NCBI RefSeq assembly: GCF_000760595.1
Contig: NZ_BBNM01000001.1
Span: 372,001-436,000, forward strand
Source of the DNA: Acinetobacter soli
GTDB lineage: Bacteria; Pseudomonadota; Gammaproteobacteria; Pseudomonadales; Moraxellaceae
Reading direction: 5' to 3'
DNA: 64,000 bases
Part shown: positions 9,005 to 17,376 of the stretch, piece after piece
How positions within the stretch are numbered: position 1 is the stretch's first letter
Layout of the letters: every line of letters begins with the position of its first letter
Notes under the pieces: model-generated
Database searches by the model: none
The model's input: the letters and a program-made list of their open reading frames with translations, nothing else
What the model was told of the DNA's origin: nothing
Program-made: the position numbers and the translations under genes

Positions 9005-10003
9005 ATGAAAGTAAGACAGCGTGGCCTGATTACAGGCATCATGATGGCTGCTTTAGTTGTTGCTCCTCTTGCAGAAGCAAAGCGTGCGGGCGGTGGTAAA
9101 AGCCACGGCATGTCTCGCTCTGCGGCACCGACTCAATCTTACCAACAGCCTCGTCAGGTTACGCCAGCGCCTCAAACTGCGCCAGCGGGAACACCTCAAC
9201 GTTCTGGCCCAGGTGTGGGAACAGTGGTTGCTGCAGGTGTAGCGGGTGCTGCGGTGGGTGCGCTTGCCGCCAATGCAATGGCTGATGACAAACATACAAC
9301 ATCGCCAGAACAGCAAGCGACTCAGGCTCAGCAACAGCAGCAAGAAGAGAAAAAAGGCGGCCTACCGGGCTGGATCTGGATTGTGCTGATCGCTGCAATT
9401 GCTTTCTTTATTTTCCGTCGTTTCGGTGCTAAAAAAAAATTAGCAGGTAATAATAATCCTTACGCACCAAACAACAGCGGTTCTTCACCGTTTAACAACA
9501 GCTCTACGCCTGCTGCTCCACGCGCTGCAGCTGGCGGTGACAACACCAATATTTTTGGTCAGTCTGTTGGTGGTTCAGCTGCACCAAGTGCAGCGCCGTT
9601 TGGTGGTGCTTATACACAAAGCGGTAGTCAGTTACCGGATGGTACTGAACCAGCAGCGTTCTTGCGTATTGCACGTCAACGTTTTAACCATATTCAGTCT
9701 GTCAATTCTGCAAATAATGTTGAAGAAATTCGTCGTTACTTGACGCCTGAATTGTATGCATCGATGTACAACGACATTTTGGCCAATCAGGACCAAGACG
9801 TTGCTGAGTTTAGCAACCTAAATGCAATGGTCGTCGATTCTGCGACTGAAAACGGTCAATATGTGGTGAGTGTACGCTTCACAGGTACTGTGAGTGAAGA
9901 TCTCAACAGTCTTCCACAACCGTTTACCGAGATCTGGCATTTTGTTAAGCCTGCGGGTTCAACAGAAGACTGGAAAGTCGCGGGTATTCAGCAAGAACAA
10001 TAA
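9005..10003 (+). CDS. Membrane protein with C-terminal Tim44-like domain
   Basis: 332 residues. A signal peptide-like N-terminus (MKVRQRGLITGIMMAALVVA) is followed by a Gly/Ser/Gln/Pro-rich low-complexity region. A membrane segment follows (GWIWIVLIAAIAFFIFRRF, about 121-139), then another Gly/Ser/Asn-rich linker and a C-terminal Tim44-like domain (about 210-330: AAFLRIARQRFNHIQSVN..., ending WHFVKPAGSTEDWKVAGIQQ). In mitochondria this domain binds membrane and import partners; in bacteria its role is largely unknown. The Shine-Dalgarno AGGAA lies 6 nt before the ATG. It stands alone between radA and a terminator. Confidence 0.85.
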   Translation: MKVRQRGLITGIMMAALVVAPLAEAKRAGGGKSHGMSRSAAPTQSYQQPRQVTPAPQTAPAGTPQRSGPGVGTVVAAGVAGAAVGALAANAMADDKHTTSPEQQATQAQQQQQEEKKGGLPGWIWIVLIAAIAFFIFRRFGAKKKLAGNNNPYAPNNSGSSPFNNSSTPAAPRAAAGGDNTNIFGQSVGGSAAPSAAPFGGAYTQSGSQLPDGTEPAAFLRIARQRFNHIQSVNSANNVEEIRRYLTPELYASMYNDILANQDQDVAEFSNLNAMVVDSATENGQYVVSVRFTGTVSEDLNSLPQPFTEIWHFVKPAGSTEDWKVAGIQQEQ

Positions 10004-10012
10004 TATATAAAT

Positions 10013-10042
10013 AAAAAAAAGCCGCGTAACGCGGCTTTTTTT
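10013..10042. terminator. Bidirectional terminator
   Basis: Stem GCCGCG / CGCGGC with a 3-nt loop, extended by A8 and T8 flanks. It serves both the Tim44-domain gene (+) and epmA (-), which converge here. Confidence 0.92.
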
Positions 10043-10044
10043 AT

Positions 10045-11034
10045 TTACGCTCTAGATGCAGGGAAAGCAATCACCTGTTCAATGTTGAGCTTCTGAGTGG
10101 CCACCATTAACAAACGGTCAATACCCAAAGCAATGCCTGAGCATTCTGGTATATGTGCTAAGGCTGCCAATAAGTTCTCATCAAGTGGCATCACCTGTAA
10201 GCCTAATTTGTCTCGCTCTTGGTTATCTGCTTCAAAACGTGCGCGGAGCACCGATGCATCAAGCAATTCATCGTAGGCATTAGCCAGTTCCAAACCCTCG
10301 ATATACACTTCAAAGCGTGCGGCAACTTCTTCGCCGTCTTCATCTAGACGTACTTTGGCCAAAGAAGCCATTTCAGGTGGAAAATCGGTGAGGAAAATTG
10401 GTGTATCGAAGCCCAAACTTGGCTCGACAAAATGTGAAAATAATAAATCCATGTAGGCTAAACGATCATCGCCTAAATCTAGCGTCAATCCTACACGTTG
10501 TGCAGTCTGTTTTAATTGTGCCAGCGTTGCCTGTAAAGGATTAATATCTAAACGATCTTGAAATGCATGTTTGTAGCTCAAAACCAGTGGGCGAATTTCA
10601 TCAAAACGATGCGCTAAACACACGTTTAATAGCGCCGCAGTTTCATGCATCAACTCGCGTAAATCTAGCCCGGGGCGATACCACTCCAGCATAGTAAACT
10701 CACTGTTGTGTTTGCGACCATGCTCGTCGTCTCGAAAAACCTTACAGATTTGATAAATCGGGCCACTACCCGCAGCCAGCAGGCGTTTCATGGCAAACTC
10801 AGGTGAGGTTTGTAAATACTGTTGCTGCATACGACCTTCGATATGGCGTTGCACCTGCACAGATGCCAAATGAACATCAGTAACTCCTGCCTGAGATACG
10901 ATCGGCGTTTCAACTTCCATGACATTACGCTGGGCAAAAAACTCTCGAATAGTACGGTAGAGCTGTGCGCGTGCTTTAAGTGCCTCAATTGAACAAGTAG
11001 GCAAAGCCGTCTGACTTTCAAAGCGTTGACTCAT
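10045..11034 (-). CDS. epmA: EF-P lysyltransferase EpmA (PoxA/GenX)
   Basis: Class II lysyl-tRNA synthetase paralogue without the anticodon-binding domain, about 329 residues. It attaches beta-lysine to elongation factor P, relieving ribosome stalling at proline runs. Class II motifs are visible: motif 2 around QICKVFRDDEHGRKHNSEFTMLEWY and motif 3 in GIALGIDRLLMV near the C-terminus. The ATG at 11034 overlaps the pdxB stop by 4 bp (ATGA); the alternative start 27 bp upstream lies further inside pdxB. The overlap indicates translational coupling to pdxB. Confidence 0.94.
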   Translation of the reverse strand: MSQRFESQTALPTCSIEALKARAQLYRTIREFFAQRNVMEVETPIVSQAGVTDVHLASVQVQRHIEGRMQQQYLQTSPEFAMKRLLAAGSGPIYQICKVFRDDEHGRKHNSEFTMLEWYRPGLDLRELMHETAALLNVCLAHRFDEIRPLVLSYKHAFQDRLDINPLQATLAQLKQTAQRVGLTLDLGDDRLAYMDLLFSHFVEPSLGFDTPIFLTDFPPEMASLAKVRLDEDGEEVAARFEVYIEGLELANAYDELLDASVLRARFEADNQERDKLGLQVMPLDENLLAALAHIPECSGIALGIDRLLMVATQKLNIEQVIAFPASRA

Positions 11035-12098
11035 GCCACAGGGCCTCCGTGTGCAGCCCATTCACGGCGTAGTGGATATTCTTTTCGAAGTCGGTCAAAG
11101 GCTTGCTGGTCTACCCGCCCCGCCTTTAGACACGCCCTTAAATTTTGATCATCACGCTGGATATCGTAGATCTGATGAAGATGGGCTTTTAATGCCTCAG
11201 TCAGCGTGTTTTCTGTGAAATAGGCATCGCCTTGAGGCAGTTGGGTTTCAAATCGCTTGGTCGCTTCAAAGCCAAATACCTTACAAAACGCCTCATAAAC
11301 CATTTGTGTACCGCGGGCTTTGCCTTCTAGACTATAGCCTGCAATATGAGGCGTGACCAATGTCACCAAATCAAGCAGCTCTTCTGAGATTTCAGGCTCA
11401 TGCTCAAACACATCGAGTACAACTTTGCGCTGTGTACGTTTAAGATCAGCAATTAATGCTGCTTCTTCAACAACCGGCCCCCGCGCACTATTGATCAATA
11501 TGCTATCTGGTGGCATGTGAGCAAATACATCATGATTAAAAAGATGCTGTGTCGGATATGCTCCAGACGTGGTTAAAGGTACATGAATAGAGATAGCGTG
11601 ACTATGCTGTATCAACTGCTCAAAACTGACGTTTTGAATGCCGTCGAGTTGCACAAAGGGATCATATCCCATCACTGTCCAGCCGATTTGCTGCGCCATC
11701 GATGCCAGTCGGCGCCCTACGTTTCCTAACCCCACGATTCCTAAATGGAAGCTTTTACCTTGATCGAGTACAGTGTTATCAAGCTGATAGAGCGCAGTAA
11801 TAACATATTCAGCCACTGCTTGCGCATTACAGCCGGGTGCATTGCGCCATGTAACATTCTGACGATCGAGCGCTACGGTATCCAGATGATCCGTCCCAAT
11901 GGTGGCGCTGCCAACAAACTGTAACTGACTGTCTTGAATAAGCGCGGCGTTGACTTTAGTGACGGAGCGAACAATCAATGCCTGTGCATCATGCACATCT
12001 TCGGCAGTGAGCAAGCGCCCTGCCCGATGCTGAATTTCTCCAAATGATGAAAAAAAATAATCTGTAAACGCAAGATTTTCATCTGCGACAATCTTCAT
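11031..12098 (-). CDS. pdxB: Erythronate-4-phosphate dehydrogenase PdxB
   Basis: D-2-hydroxyacid dehydrogenase of the DXP-dependent pyridoxal phosphate pathway, oxidising 4-phosphoerythronate. 355 residues. The NAD-binding motif is GIVGLGNVGRRLA (about 124-136). Catalytic Arg lies in INSARGPVVEEAAL, Glu in VLDVFEHEPE and His in TPHIAGYSLEGKARG. The C-terminal extension is the PdxB dimerisation domain. It is the first gene of a two-gene operon with epmA. Confidence 0.95.
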   Translation of the reverse strand: MKIVADENLAFTDYFFSSFGEIQHRAGRLLTAEDVHDAQALIVRSVTKVNAALIQDSQLQFVGSATIGTDHLDTVALDRQNVTWRNAPGCNAQAVAEYVITALYQLDNTVLDQGKSFHLGIVGLGNVGRRLASMAQQIGWTVMGYDPFVQLDGIQNVSFEQLIQHSHAISIHVPLTTSGAYPTQHLFNHDVFAHMPPDSILINSARGPVVEEAALIADLKRTQRKVVLDVFEHEPEISEELLDLVTLVTPHIAGYSLEGKARGTQMVYEAFCKVFGFEATKRFETQLPQGDAYFTENTLTEALKAHLHQIYDIQRDDQNLRACLKAGRVDQQAFDRLRKEYPLRREWAAHGGPVA

Positions 12099-12206
12099 AA
12101 TATCGTCCCGTCATGTCAACGCTGCTATGATACCGCGTCACGTGTACGGTGACCACGTGAAAAAAGTCTGGTCTGCTCTTAAGAAGAATATTGAGTCGGC
12201 ATCATC

Positions 12207-12539
12207 TTAGCTGGTGCGATTAAATTCCGATACATACGCTTTTTTGGTGGTTTTATTCCATAGGCAGAGTTCCTGACCAGTTTTATTTTTCATATGCGCC
12301 TGAGGAAAAGTTCCCTGCATCAGTACGGCCGAATATCCCGCACGATCATCAAACAGCATGATATTACTCACCAGTTTAACCTTTTTAAGCTGACTGGCCT
12401 TAACACAGGCTGTTTTCATGGCTTGATCGTGCTGTTTCCATGCTTCATTTGAACTGGCAAATGAAACACTACTCAATGCAAGTAGTATCATGCTTCCAAG
12501 TGCATATGCACCAGATCTGAATGAACGAATGTGAATCAT
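12207..12539 (-). CDS. Small exported protein, function unknown
   Basis: 110 residues. A cleavable signal peptide is likely (hydrophobic stretch YALGSMILLALSSVSFASS, cut near residue 29). The mature part of about 80 residues has two cysteines (in MKTACVKAS and QELCLWNKT) that could form a periplasmic disulfide. A good Shine-Dalgarno (AGGAG, 8 nt before ATG) supports the start. It is upstream of pdxB on the same strand but about 108 bp away, with a short inverted repeat (TCACGTG / CACGTGA, 12138-12160) between, so co-transcription is uncertain. I do not recognise the family. Confidence 0.7.
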   Translation of the reverse strand: MIHIRSFRSGAYALGSMILLALSSVSFASSNEAWKQHDQAMKTACVKASQLKKVKLVSNIMLFDDRAGYSAVLMQGTFPQAHMKNKTGQELCLWNKTTKKAYVSEFNRTS

Positions 12540-12721
12540 TGGGGTTGCTCCTGCACGTTATATTCCACGCTGTATCCTCTATAGTGATCCAAGACGTACA
12601 TGCTGACCAGTCTCAACAACATACTGTAACCAGTCGCTGCAAACAGACAACATCGTCGTCTATTTCATTTACCTCATCTTCATCTTGAAAAACGAACAGA
12701 CCGATTAAGCCACAAATAAAT

Positions 12722-12757
12722 TGCATAAAGTGGATAAAGATCCGGAAAATCTGGATA
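12722..12757 (+). promoter_or_regulatory. XylS/AntR-type direct-repeat operator upstream of antA
   Basis: The distal half-site TGCATAAAGTGGATA (12722-12736) matches the XylS/BenR/AntR box TGCA-N6-GGNTA exactly. A second half-site, CGGAAAATCTGGATA, starts 21 bp further on (12743-12757) and keeps GGATA. The 21-bp spacing is what this regulator family uses. It lies about 63 bp before the antA start, so an activated promoter would begin in the AT-rich stretch around 12780-12800. The rest of the 12540-12819 gap shows nothing else. Confidence 0.65.
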
Positions 12758-12819
12758 GAGTGCGGCAGTAAATCGCGGTTCAATCAATAAAACGCATTGA
12801 TTGGATAGAGGATGAGCCC

Positions 12820-14235
12820 ATGACTGCACGTAACCTCGCCGAATGGCAAAATTTTGTACAAGGTTGTATCGATTTTCGCCCAAATGATGGTGTCTATCGG
12901 ATTGCTCGCGATATGTTTACCGAGCCGGAACTGTTTGAGTTAGAAATGGAACTCATTTTTGAAAAGGTCTGGATTTATGCCTGCCACGAAAGTGAAATTC
13001 CAAACAACAACGATTTCCTGACCGTTCAAATTGGACGCCAACCGATGATTATTAGCCGTGATGGCAAAGGCGAACTCCACGCCATGGTCAATGCTTGCGA
13101 GCATCGCGGTGCAACGCTTACACGCGTTGCCAAAGGTAATCAGTCGGTATTTACCTGCCCGTTCCATGCATGGTGTTACAAGTCGGACGGTCGTCTGGTT
13201 AAGGTGAAGGCACCGGGTGAATACTGCGATGACTTCGACAAGTCCAGTCGTGGTCTAAAGCAAGGACGTATCGCCAGTTATCGTGGATTTATCTTTGTCA
13301 GTTTAGATACTCAAGCCACCGATTCTTTAGAAGACTTTTTAGGCGATGCCAAAATTTTTCTCGATTTGATGGTTGATCAATCGCCTACAGGCGAACTTGA
13401 AGTATTGCAAGGTAAATCGGCTTATACCTTTGCCGGCAACTGGAAACTTCAAAATGAAAATGGCCTCGATGGCTATCATGTCAGTACCGTACATTACAAC
13501 TATGTTTCGACCGTACAGCATCGTCAGCAAGTGAATGCTGCCAAAGGTGGAGAGCTCGATACACTCGACTACAGCAAACTCGGTGCAGGCGATGCAGAAA
13601 CCGATGATGGCTGGTTTAGTTTCAAACACGGACACAGCGTATTGTTCAGTGATATGCCAAATCCTACTGTGCGTCCCGGCTACGACACCGTTATGCCTTA
13701 TATGGTCGAAAAATTTGGTGCCAAACATGCCGAATGGGCGATGCACCGTTTGCGTAACCTCAACTTGTATCCAAGCCTGTTTTTTATGGATCAAATCAGT
13801 TCACAACTTCGAATTGTTCGTCCAGTCGCGTGGAATAAAACCGAGGTAATTAGTCAGTGTATCGGGGTGAAAGGCGAATCTGCTGAAGCACGCCGTAACC
13901 GTATTCGCCAGTTTGAAGATTTCTTTAATGTATCGGGCTTAGGTACACCCGATGATCTGGTTGAATTCCGTGAACAGCAAAAAGGTTTTCAGGGACGTAT
14001 CGAACGCTGGAGTGATATCTCGCGTGGCTATCATAAATGGACCTATGGCCCAACACAAAATGCTCTAGACCTAGGCATCGAGCCTGTGATCACAGGCCGT
14101 GAATTTACGCACGAAGGACTCTATGTCAATCAACATGGTCACTGGCAGCGCTTGTTACTTGACGGACTTAACAATAAAGCACTCAAGATGCATGACCTAA
14201 CCTATGACAATCAGTCTGTAACGGATGAGGTGTAA
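12820..14235 (+). CDS. antA: Anthranilate 1,2-dioxygenase large (alpha) subunit
   Basis: Rieske non-haem iron oxygenase subunit that, with AntB and AntC, converts anthranilate to catechol, CO2 and ammonia. 471 residues. The Rieske [2Fe-2S] ligands are in CEHRGATL and CPFHAWCYK. The mononuclear iron histidines lie in NENGLDGYHVSTVHYNY (about 210-226). The length and the tight antA-antB-antC order point to anthranilate rather than benzoate dioxygenase; the adjacent indole-degradation genes agree. The Shine-Dalgarno GAGGA lies about 7 nt upstream. Confidence 0.92.
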   Translation: MTARNLAEWQNFVQGCIDFRPNDGVYRIARDMFTEPELFELEMELIFEKVWIYACHESEIPNNNDFLTVQIGRQPMIISRDGKGELHAMVNACEHRGATLTRVAKGNQSVFTCPFHAWCYKSDGRLVKVKAPGEYCDDFDKSSRGLKQGRIASYRGFIFVSLDTQATDSLEDFLGDAKIFLDLMVDQSPTGELEVLQGKSAYTFAGNWKLQNENGLDGYHVSTVHYNYVSTVQHRQQVNAAKGGELDTLDYSKLGAGDAETDDGWFSFKHGHSVLFSDMPNPTVRPGYDTVMPYMVEKFGAKHAEWAMHRLRNLNLYPSLFFMDQISSQLRIVRPVAWNKTEVISQCIGVKGESAEARRNRIRQFEDFFNVSGLGTPDDLVEFREQQKGFQGRIERWSDISRGYHKWTYGPTQNALDLGIEPVITGREFTHEGLYVNQHGHWQRLLLDGLNNKALKMHDLTYDNQSVTDEV

Positions 14236-14237
14236 TC

Positions 14238-14729
14238 ATGTCTTTAGAACTTCACTATGCAGTTTCCCAGTTCCTCTACAAAAAAGCGGAACTCTGCGAC
14301 AACTATGACTGGGATGCCTACCTTGAACTCTACGATGAAGACAGTGAATATCATATTCCGCAGTGGATTGATGACCACACTTATGTAGAAGATCCAAATC
14401 AGGGACTCTCTTATATTTACTACGCAGACCGCTCTGGTCTTGAAGACCGGGTATTTCGTATCCGTACAGGCAAGGCAGCTTCTGCTACCCCGTTGCCTCG
14501 TACTCAGCACAATATTCACAATGTGCAGGTGCAAACACGTGACGATGGCCTTGTCGAGGCGAAAGTAAGCTGGCGTACCCTGTATAACCGTCAAGGACTG
14601 GAAGGCTGTTTCTACGGCAGAGCAACTTACGTGCTTCGTCCAACCGAAGACAGTTTTCGCATTCGCCGTCAGCACAGCATTTTACTTAACGACAAAATAG
14701 ATTCCGTACTGGATTTCTATCACGTTTAG
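14238..14729 (+). CDS. antB: Anthranilate 1,2-dioxygenase small (beta) subunit
   Basis: 163 residues of the ring-hydroxylating dioxygenase beta family (NTF2/SnoaL-like fold), which holds the alpha3beta3 hexamer together. Recognisable segments are YLELYDEDSEYHIPQW, RVFRIRTGKAASATPLPRTQHNIHNV in part and RRQHSILLNDKIDSVLDFYHV at the C-terminus. It starts 2 bp after the antA stop with GAGGTG as ribosome-binding site, so it is translationally linked to antA. Confidence 0.93.
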   Translation: MSLELHYAVSQFLYKKAELCDNYDWDAYLELYDEDSEYHIPQWIDDHTYVEDPNQGLSYIYYADRSGLEDRVFRIRTGKAASATPLPRTQHNIHNVQVQTRDDGLVEAKVSWRTLYNRQGLEGCFYGRATYVLRPTEDSFRIRRQHSILLNDKIDSVLDFYHV

Positions 14730-14739
14730 GGAGGCCGAT

Positions 14740-15771
14740 ATGAGTCATTCTGTTGCACTCAACTTTGCCGACGGCAAAACCTTTTTTATTTCTGTTCAAT
14801 CCGACGAATTGCTGCTTGATGCTGCTGTTCGTCAGGGAATTAATCTGCCGCTAGATTGTCGTGAAGGTGTATGTGGAACCTGTCAGGGAAAATGTGAAAC
14901 AGGGATTTATGAACAAGAATATGTCGATGAAGACGCATTAAGTGAACGTGATCTGGCAGAGCGAAAAATGCTTGCCTGCCAGACACGCGTTAAATCTAAT
15001 GCTGCGTTTTATTTTGATCATCACTCAAGCATTTGTAATGCAGGTGAAACCTTAAAAATTGCCACCACAGTCACTGGCGTTGAACTGGTTTCGGAAACGA
15101 CGGCGATTCTACATCTTGATGCAAGTGGCCATACCAAGCAGCTCGATTTCTTGCCTGGTCAATATGCACGGCTTCACATTCCTCAAACCGAGGATTGGCG
15201 CTCTTACTCATTTGCCAACCGACCAAACGCACAGAATCAGCTACAGTTTCTGATTCGGCTTTTACCAGATGGCGTAATGAGTAACTATTTACGTGAGCGC
15301 TGTCAGGTTGGTCAAACTATAATGATGGAAGCGCCTCTGGGAAGTTTTTATTTGCGCGAGGTTGAGCGCCCACTGGTGTTTATTGCAGGTGGAACGGGCC
15401 TATCCGCATTTTTAGGCATGCTCGATAATATTGCCGATCAACCCAATCCGCCTCCTGTTCACCTCTATTACGGCGTCAATACCGAAGCTGACTTGTGCGA
15501 GCAGCAGCGTCTGATGGCCTACGGTGAACGTATTAAGGACTTCAGTTATCACCCGATTGTGACCAAAGCATCTGAAAGCTGGACTGGTAAATCAGGTTTC
15601 ATACATGAACACTTGAATAAAGAACAGCTAGATGAGAGAAGTTTTGACATGTATCTGTGTGGCCCTCCTCCAATGATTGAAGCAGTTAAGTCTTGGCTTG
15701 ATACGCATGCGATTGATCAGTGCCATGTTTATAGCGAAAAATTTCTGCAAAGCAATACGGCACGTACCTAA
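14740..15771 (+). CDS. antC: Anthranilate 1,2-dioxygenase reductase
   Basis: 343-residue electron-transfer subunit. The N-terminal plant-type ferredoxin domain has the 2Fe-2S ligands in CREGVCGTCQGKC (about 41-53) and a fourth Cys in MLACQTRV. The FAD-binding domain contains the RxYS motif WRSYSFANRP. The C-terminal NADH-binding domain has GGTGLSAFLGML and the terminal CGPPPMIEAV motif. It passes electrons from NADH to the Rieske centre of AntA. The start follows a strong GGGAGG 10 bp after antB; a long terminator ends the operon. Confidence 0.94.
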   Translation: MSHSVALNFADGKTFFISVQSDELLLDAAVRQGINLPLDCREGVCGTCQGKCETGIYEQEYVDEDALSERDLAERKMLACQTRVKSNAAFYFDHHSSICNAGETLKIATTVTGVELVSETTAILHLDASGHTKQLDFLPGQYARLHIPQTEDWRSYSFANRPNAQNQLQFLIRLLPDGVMSNYLRERCQVGQTIMMEAPLGSFYLREVERPLVFIAGGTGLSAFLGMLDNIADQPNPPPVHLYYGVNTEADLCEQQRLMAYGERIKDFSYHPIVTKASESWTGKSGFIHEHLNKEQLDERSFDMYLCGPPPMIEAVKSWLDTHAIDQCHVYSEKFLQSNTART

Positions 15772-15826
15772 GCTGAGGCTGCTTATTTCAATCAGCTCAA
15801 TCTTTTATTTATGCTAAAAAAACGAC

Positions 15827-15868
15827 AAAGAATCTGCATGTTCAACCATGCAGATTCTTTATTTTTTA
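15827..15868 (+). terminator. Terminator of antABC
   Basis: A perfect 14-bp stem, AAAGAATCTGCATG (15827-15840) with CATGCAGATTCTTT (15847-15860), 6-nt loop, then a T-rich tract. It isolates antABC from the regulator gene that follows. The next 360 bp (15869-16230) contain only the regulator's promoter region; a TGTATG / CATACA inverted repeat at 16042-16066 is the only structure seen. Confidence 0.93.
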
Positions 15869-16230
15869 TATAGGTGCTACCTGTCGCAATTCACGCAAAT
15901 ACATTGATACGACCAAATGAATTTGCTATAAAAGAATACAGATCTTAAGGATTAAGATCGAATAAAGCGTTTAGAAAAAGTAAACCCTTACAGGCCGTTT
16001 TCACTTAGTTTTTCAACAAAATTCTTACATGACTGACCTTTTGTATGTTCAGCTTCATCACATACAGATTGCTACGATCATGTAGATAAAATTCCTGATC
16101 TGGTCTACTTTTTGCTTGATTCTTTATTCAGATAAGCCACTTAAATATTTTAAGTCGTGTTGATTTCGCCGAGCTGCTGTTTTGTCGCCATGCTGCTCAA
16201 TTCAATACGTTAGCCCAAAAGGAATATGTT

Positions 16231-17289
16231 ATGAGTCAGGCCAATTCCCATATAGAACTGAATGGACGTCACTTGCAACAGTGCTCGATTTTTTCATCGC
16301 AAAACTTGATTTTTCAGCATCAGGATATTGGGGAAACCTGCAAAAGTGTTGGTCAGATTTTTAAACCGCATTTACTCAAAATTGTGCAACAAAAGAGCGA
16401 ATTTCAGTCGTCGATGCACCATCTTAAAACTGGCCGTTTATCAATCAGCCGTCTTGAATACGGCACCGATGTTTATATTGAACCCGATCATCTTGAAAAA
16501 TTCTATCTTATCCAGATTCCTACTCAAGGATATGCTGAAATTGAAGTAGACCAGCAAAAGTTTATTTCCTATCCACAAGTTGCTTCAGTCATATCACCAG
16601 ATCAAGCCTTGAAAATGCGTTGGCATGCGCATTCTCCTCAGCTTATTTTAAAAATTGACAAAGATGATTTAGTACAACATTGCAGACAGCATTTGCCTGA
16701 AAGCACACGTCATATGCCTATTTTTGAAACCAAACTGGATTTCTCAACGCATAGTGGCGGATATTTTTTACAACTGATGACCACCTTAATGGAAGCACTG
16801 GCATGTGAAAATCATCCACTGCATCATCCTATGGTGTTTAAACAATTTGAATCCAATCTGCTCAATGCCCTTTTATACGGTCAATCAAATACCTTGCTTG
16901 AGCATTTGAATCAGGCCAAAGAGAAGGTCGTTTCTCCGTATTTTATTAAGCGAACCGAGGCTTATATGCGAGAAAACCTGCATATGGCACTGAGTATCGA
17001 ACAGCTTGCCGAGCATGCTGGTGTAAGTGTGCGTACCTTATTTGCAGGCTTTAAAAGCTTTTTAAATACAACGCCTATGGCCTACCTAAAAGAATTACGT
17101 TTTGAGCAGGCACATCTTGAGCTGATGCAAAACGAACAAGCGTCAGTCACCGATGTGGCTTTTAAATGGGGCTTTAGCCATTTAGGACGTTTTTCTCAAG
17201 AATATAAACGTCGTTATGGAGAGTTACCATCTTCAACACGACGCGGTAGCCTTGAACATCCAGAAATGTATTTACGTAACTTTTCTTAA
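16231..17289 (+). CDS. AraC/XylS-family regulator, probable activator of antABC
   Basis: 352 residues. The N-terminal effector/dimer domain resembles the AraC-binding-like (ArcR/AntR) group. A C-terminal double helix-turn-helix follows (about 245-340), with SIEQLAEHAGVSVRTLFAGF as first HTH and SVTDVAFKWGFSHLGRFSQE as second. The position directly behind antABC and the XylS-like boxes before antA make it the likely anthranilate-responsive activator (AntR role). Shine-Dalgarno AGGAA fits the ATG at 16231. Assignment to ant rather than iif control is inference; a second AraC-type gene lies at 22531. Confidence 0.8.
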   Translation: MSQANSHIELNGRHLQQCSIFSSQNLIFQHQDIGETCKSVGQIFKPHLLKIVQQKSEFQSSMHHLKTGRLSISRLEYGTDVYIEPDHLEKFYLIQIPTQGYAEIEVDQQKFISYPQVASVISPDQALKMRWHAHSPQLILKIDKDDLVQHCRQHLPESTRHMPIFETKLDFSTHSGGYFLQLMTTLMEALACENHPLHHPMVFKQFESNLLNALLYGQSNTLLEHLNQAKEKVVSPYFIKRTEAYMRENLHMALSIEQLAEHAGVSVRTLFAGFKSFLNTTPMAYLKELRFEQAHLELMQNEQASVTDVAFKWGFSHLGRFSQEYKRRYGELPSSTRRGSLEHPEMYLRNFS

Positions 17290-17352
17290 ACTGTGTTCAG
17301 CCATAGTATTTGAATACTACAGTTTCAACCTATTTAACCGAAATTAAATAGG
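17288..17352. terminator. Two AT-rich hairpins between convergent genes
   Basis: The regulator gene and iifE converge here. A nested hairpin (TAGTATT / AATACTA within AAACTGT / ACAGTTT, 17288-17325) is followed by CCTATTTAA / TTAAATAGG (17329-17352). There are no long T-runs, so termination in either direction would be weak. Confidence 0.4.
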
Positions 17353-17376
17353 TCACAAGTACTGCGCTTAATGACT

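Noticed and set aside
12138..12160. TCACGTG / CACGTGA inverted repeat between pdxB and the small exported protein gene
   Set aside because: Considered as a terminator, but the A-run is on the wrong side for the minus-strand genes and no T-run follows. It may be an operator, but there is no further support.
13339..13794. 151-codon frame on the minus strand
   Set aside because: Antisense to antA, whose Rieske and iron-binding motifs are intact. Composition is that of a shadow frame.
14244..14675. 143-codon frame on the minus strand
   Set aside because: Covers antB on the opposite strand and has no independent signal.
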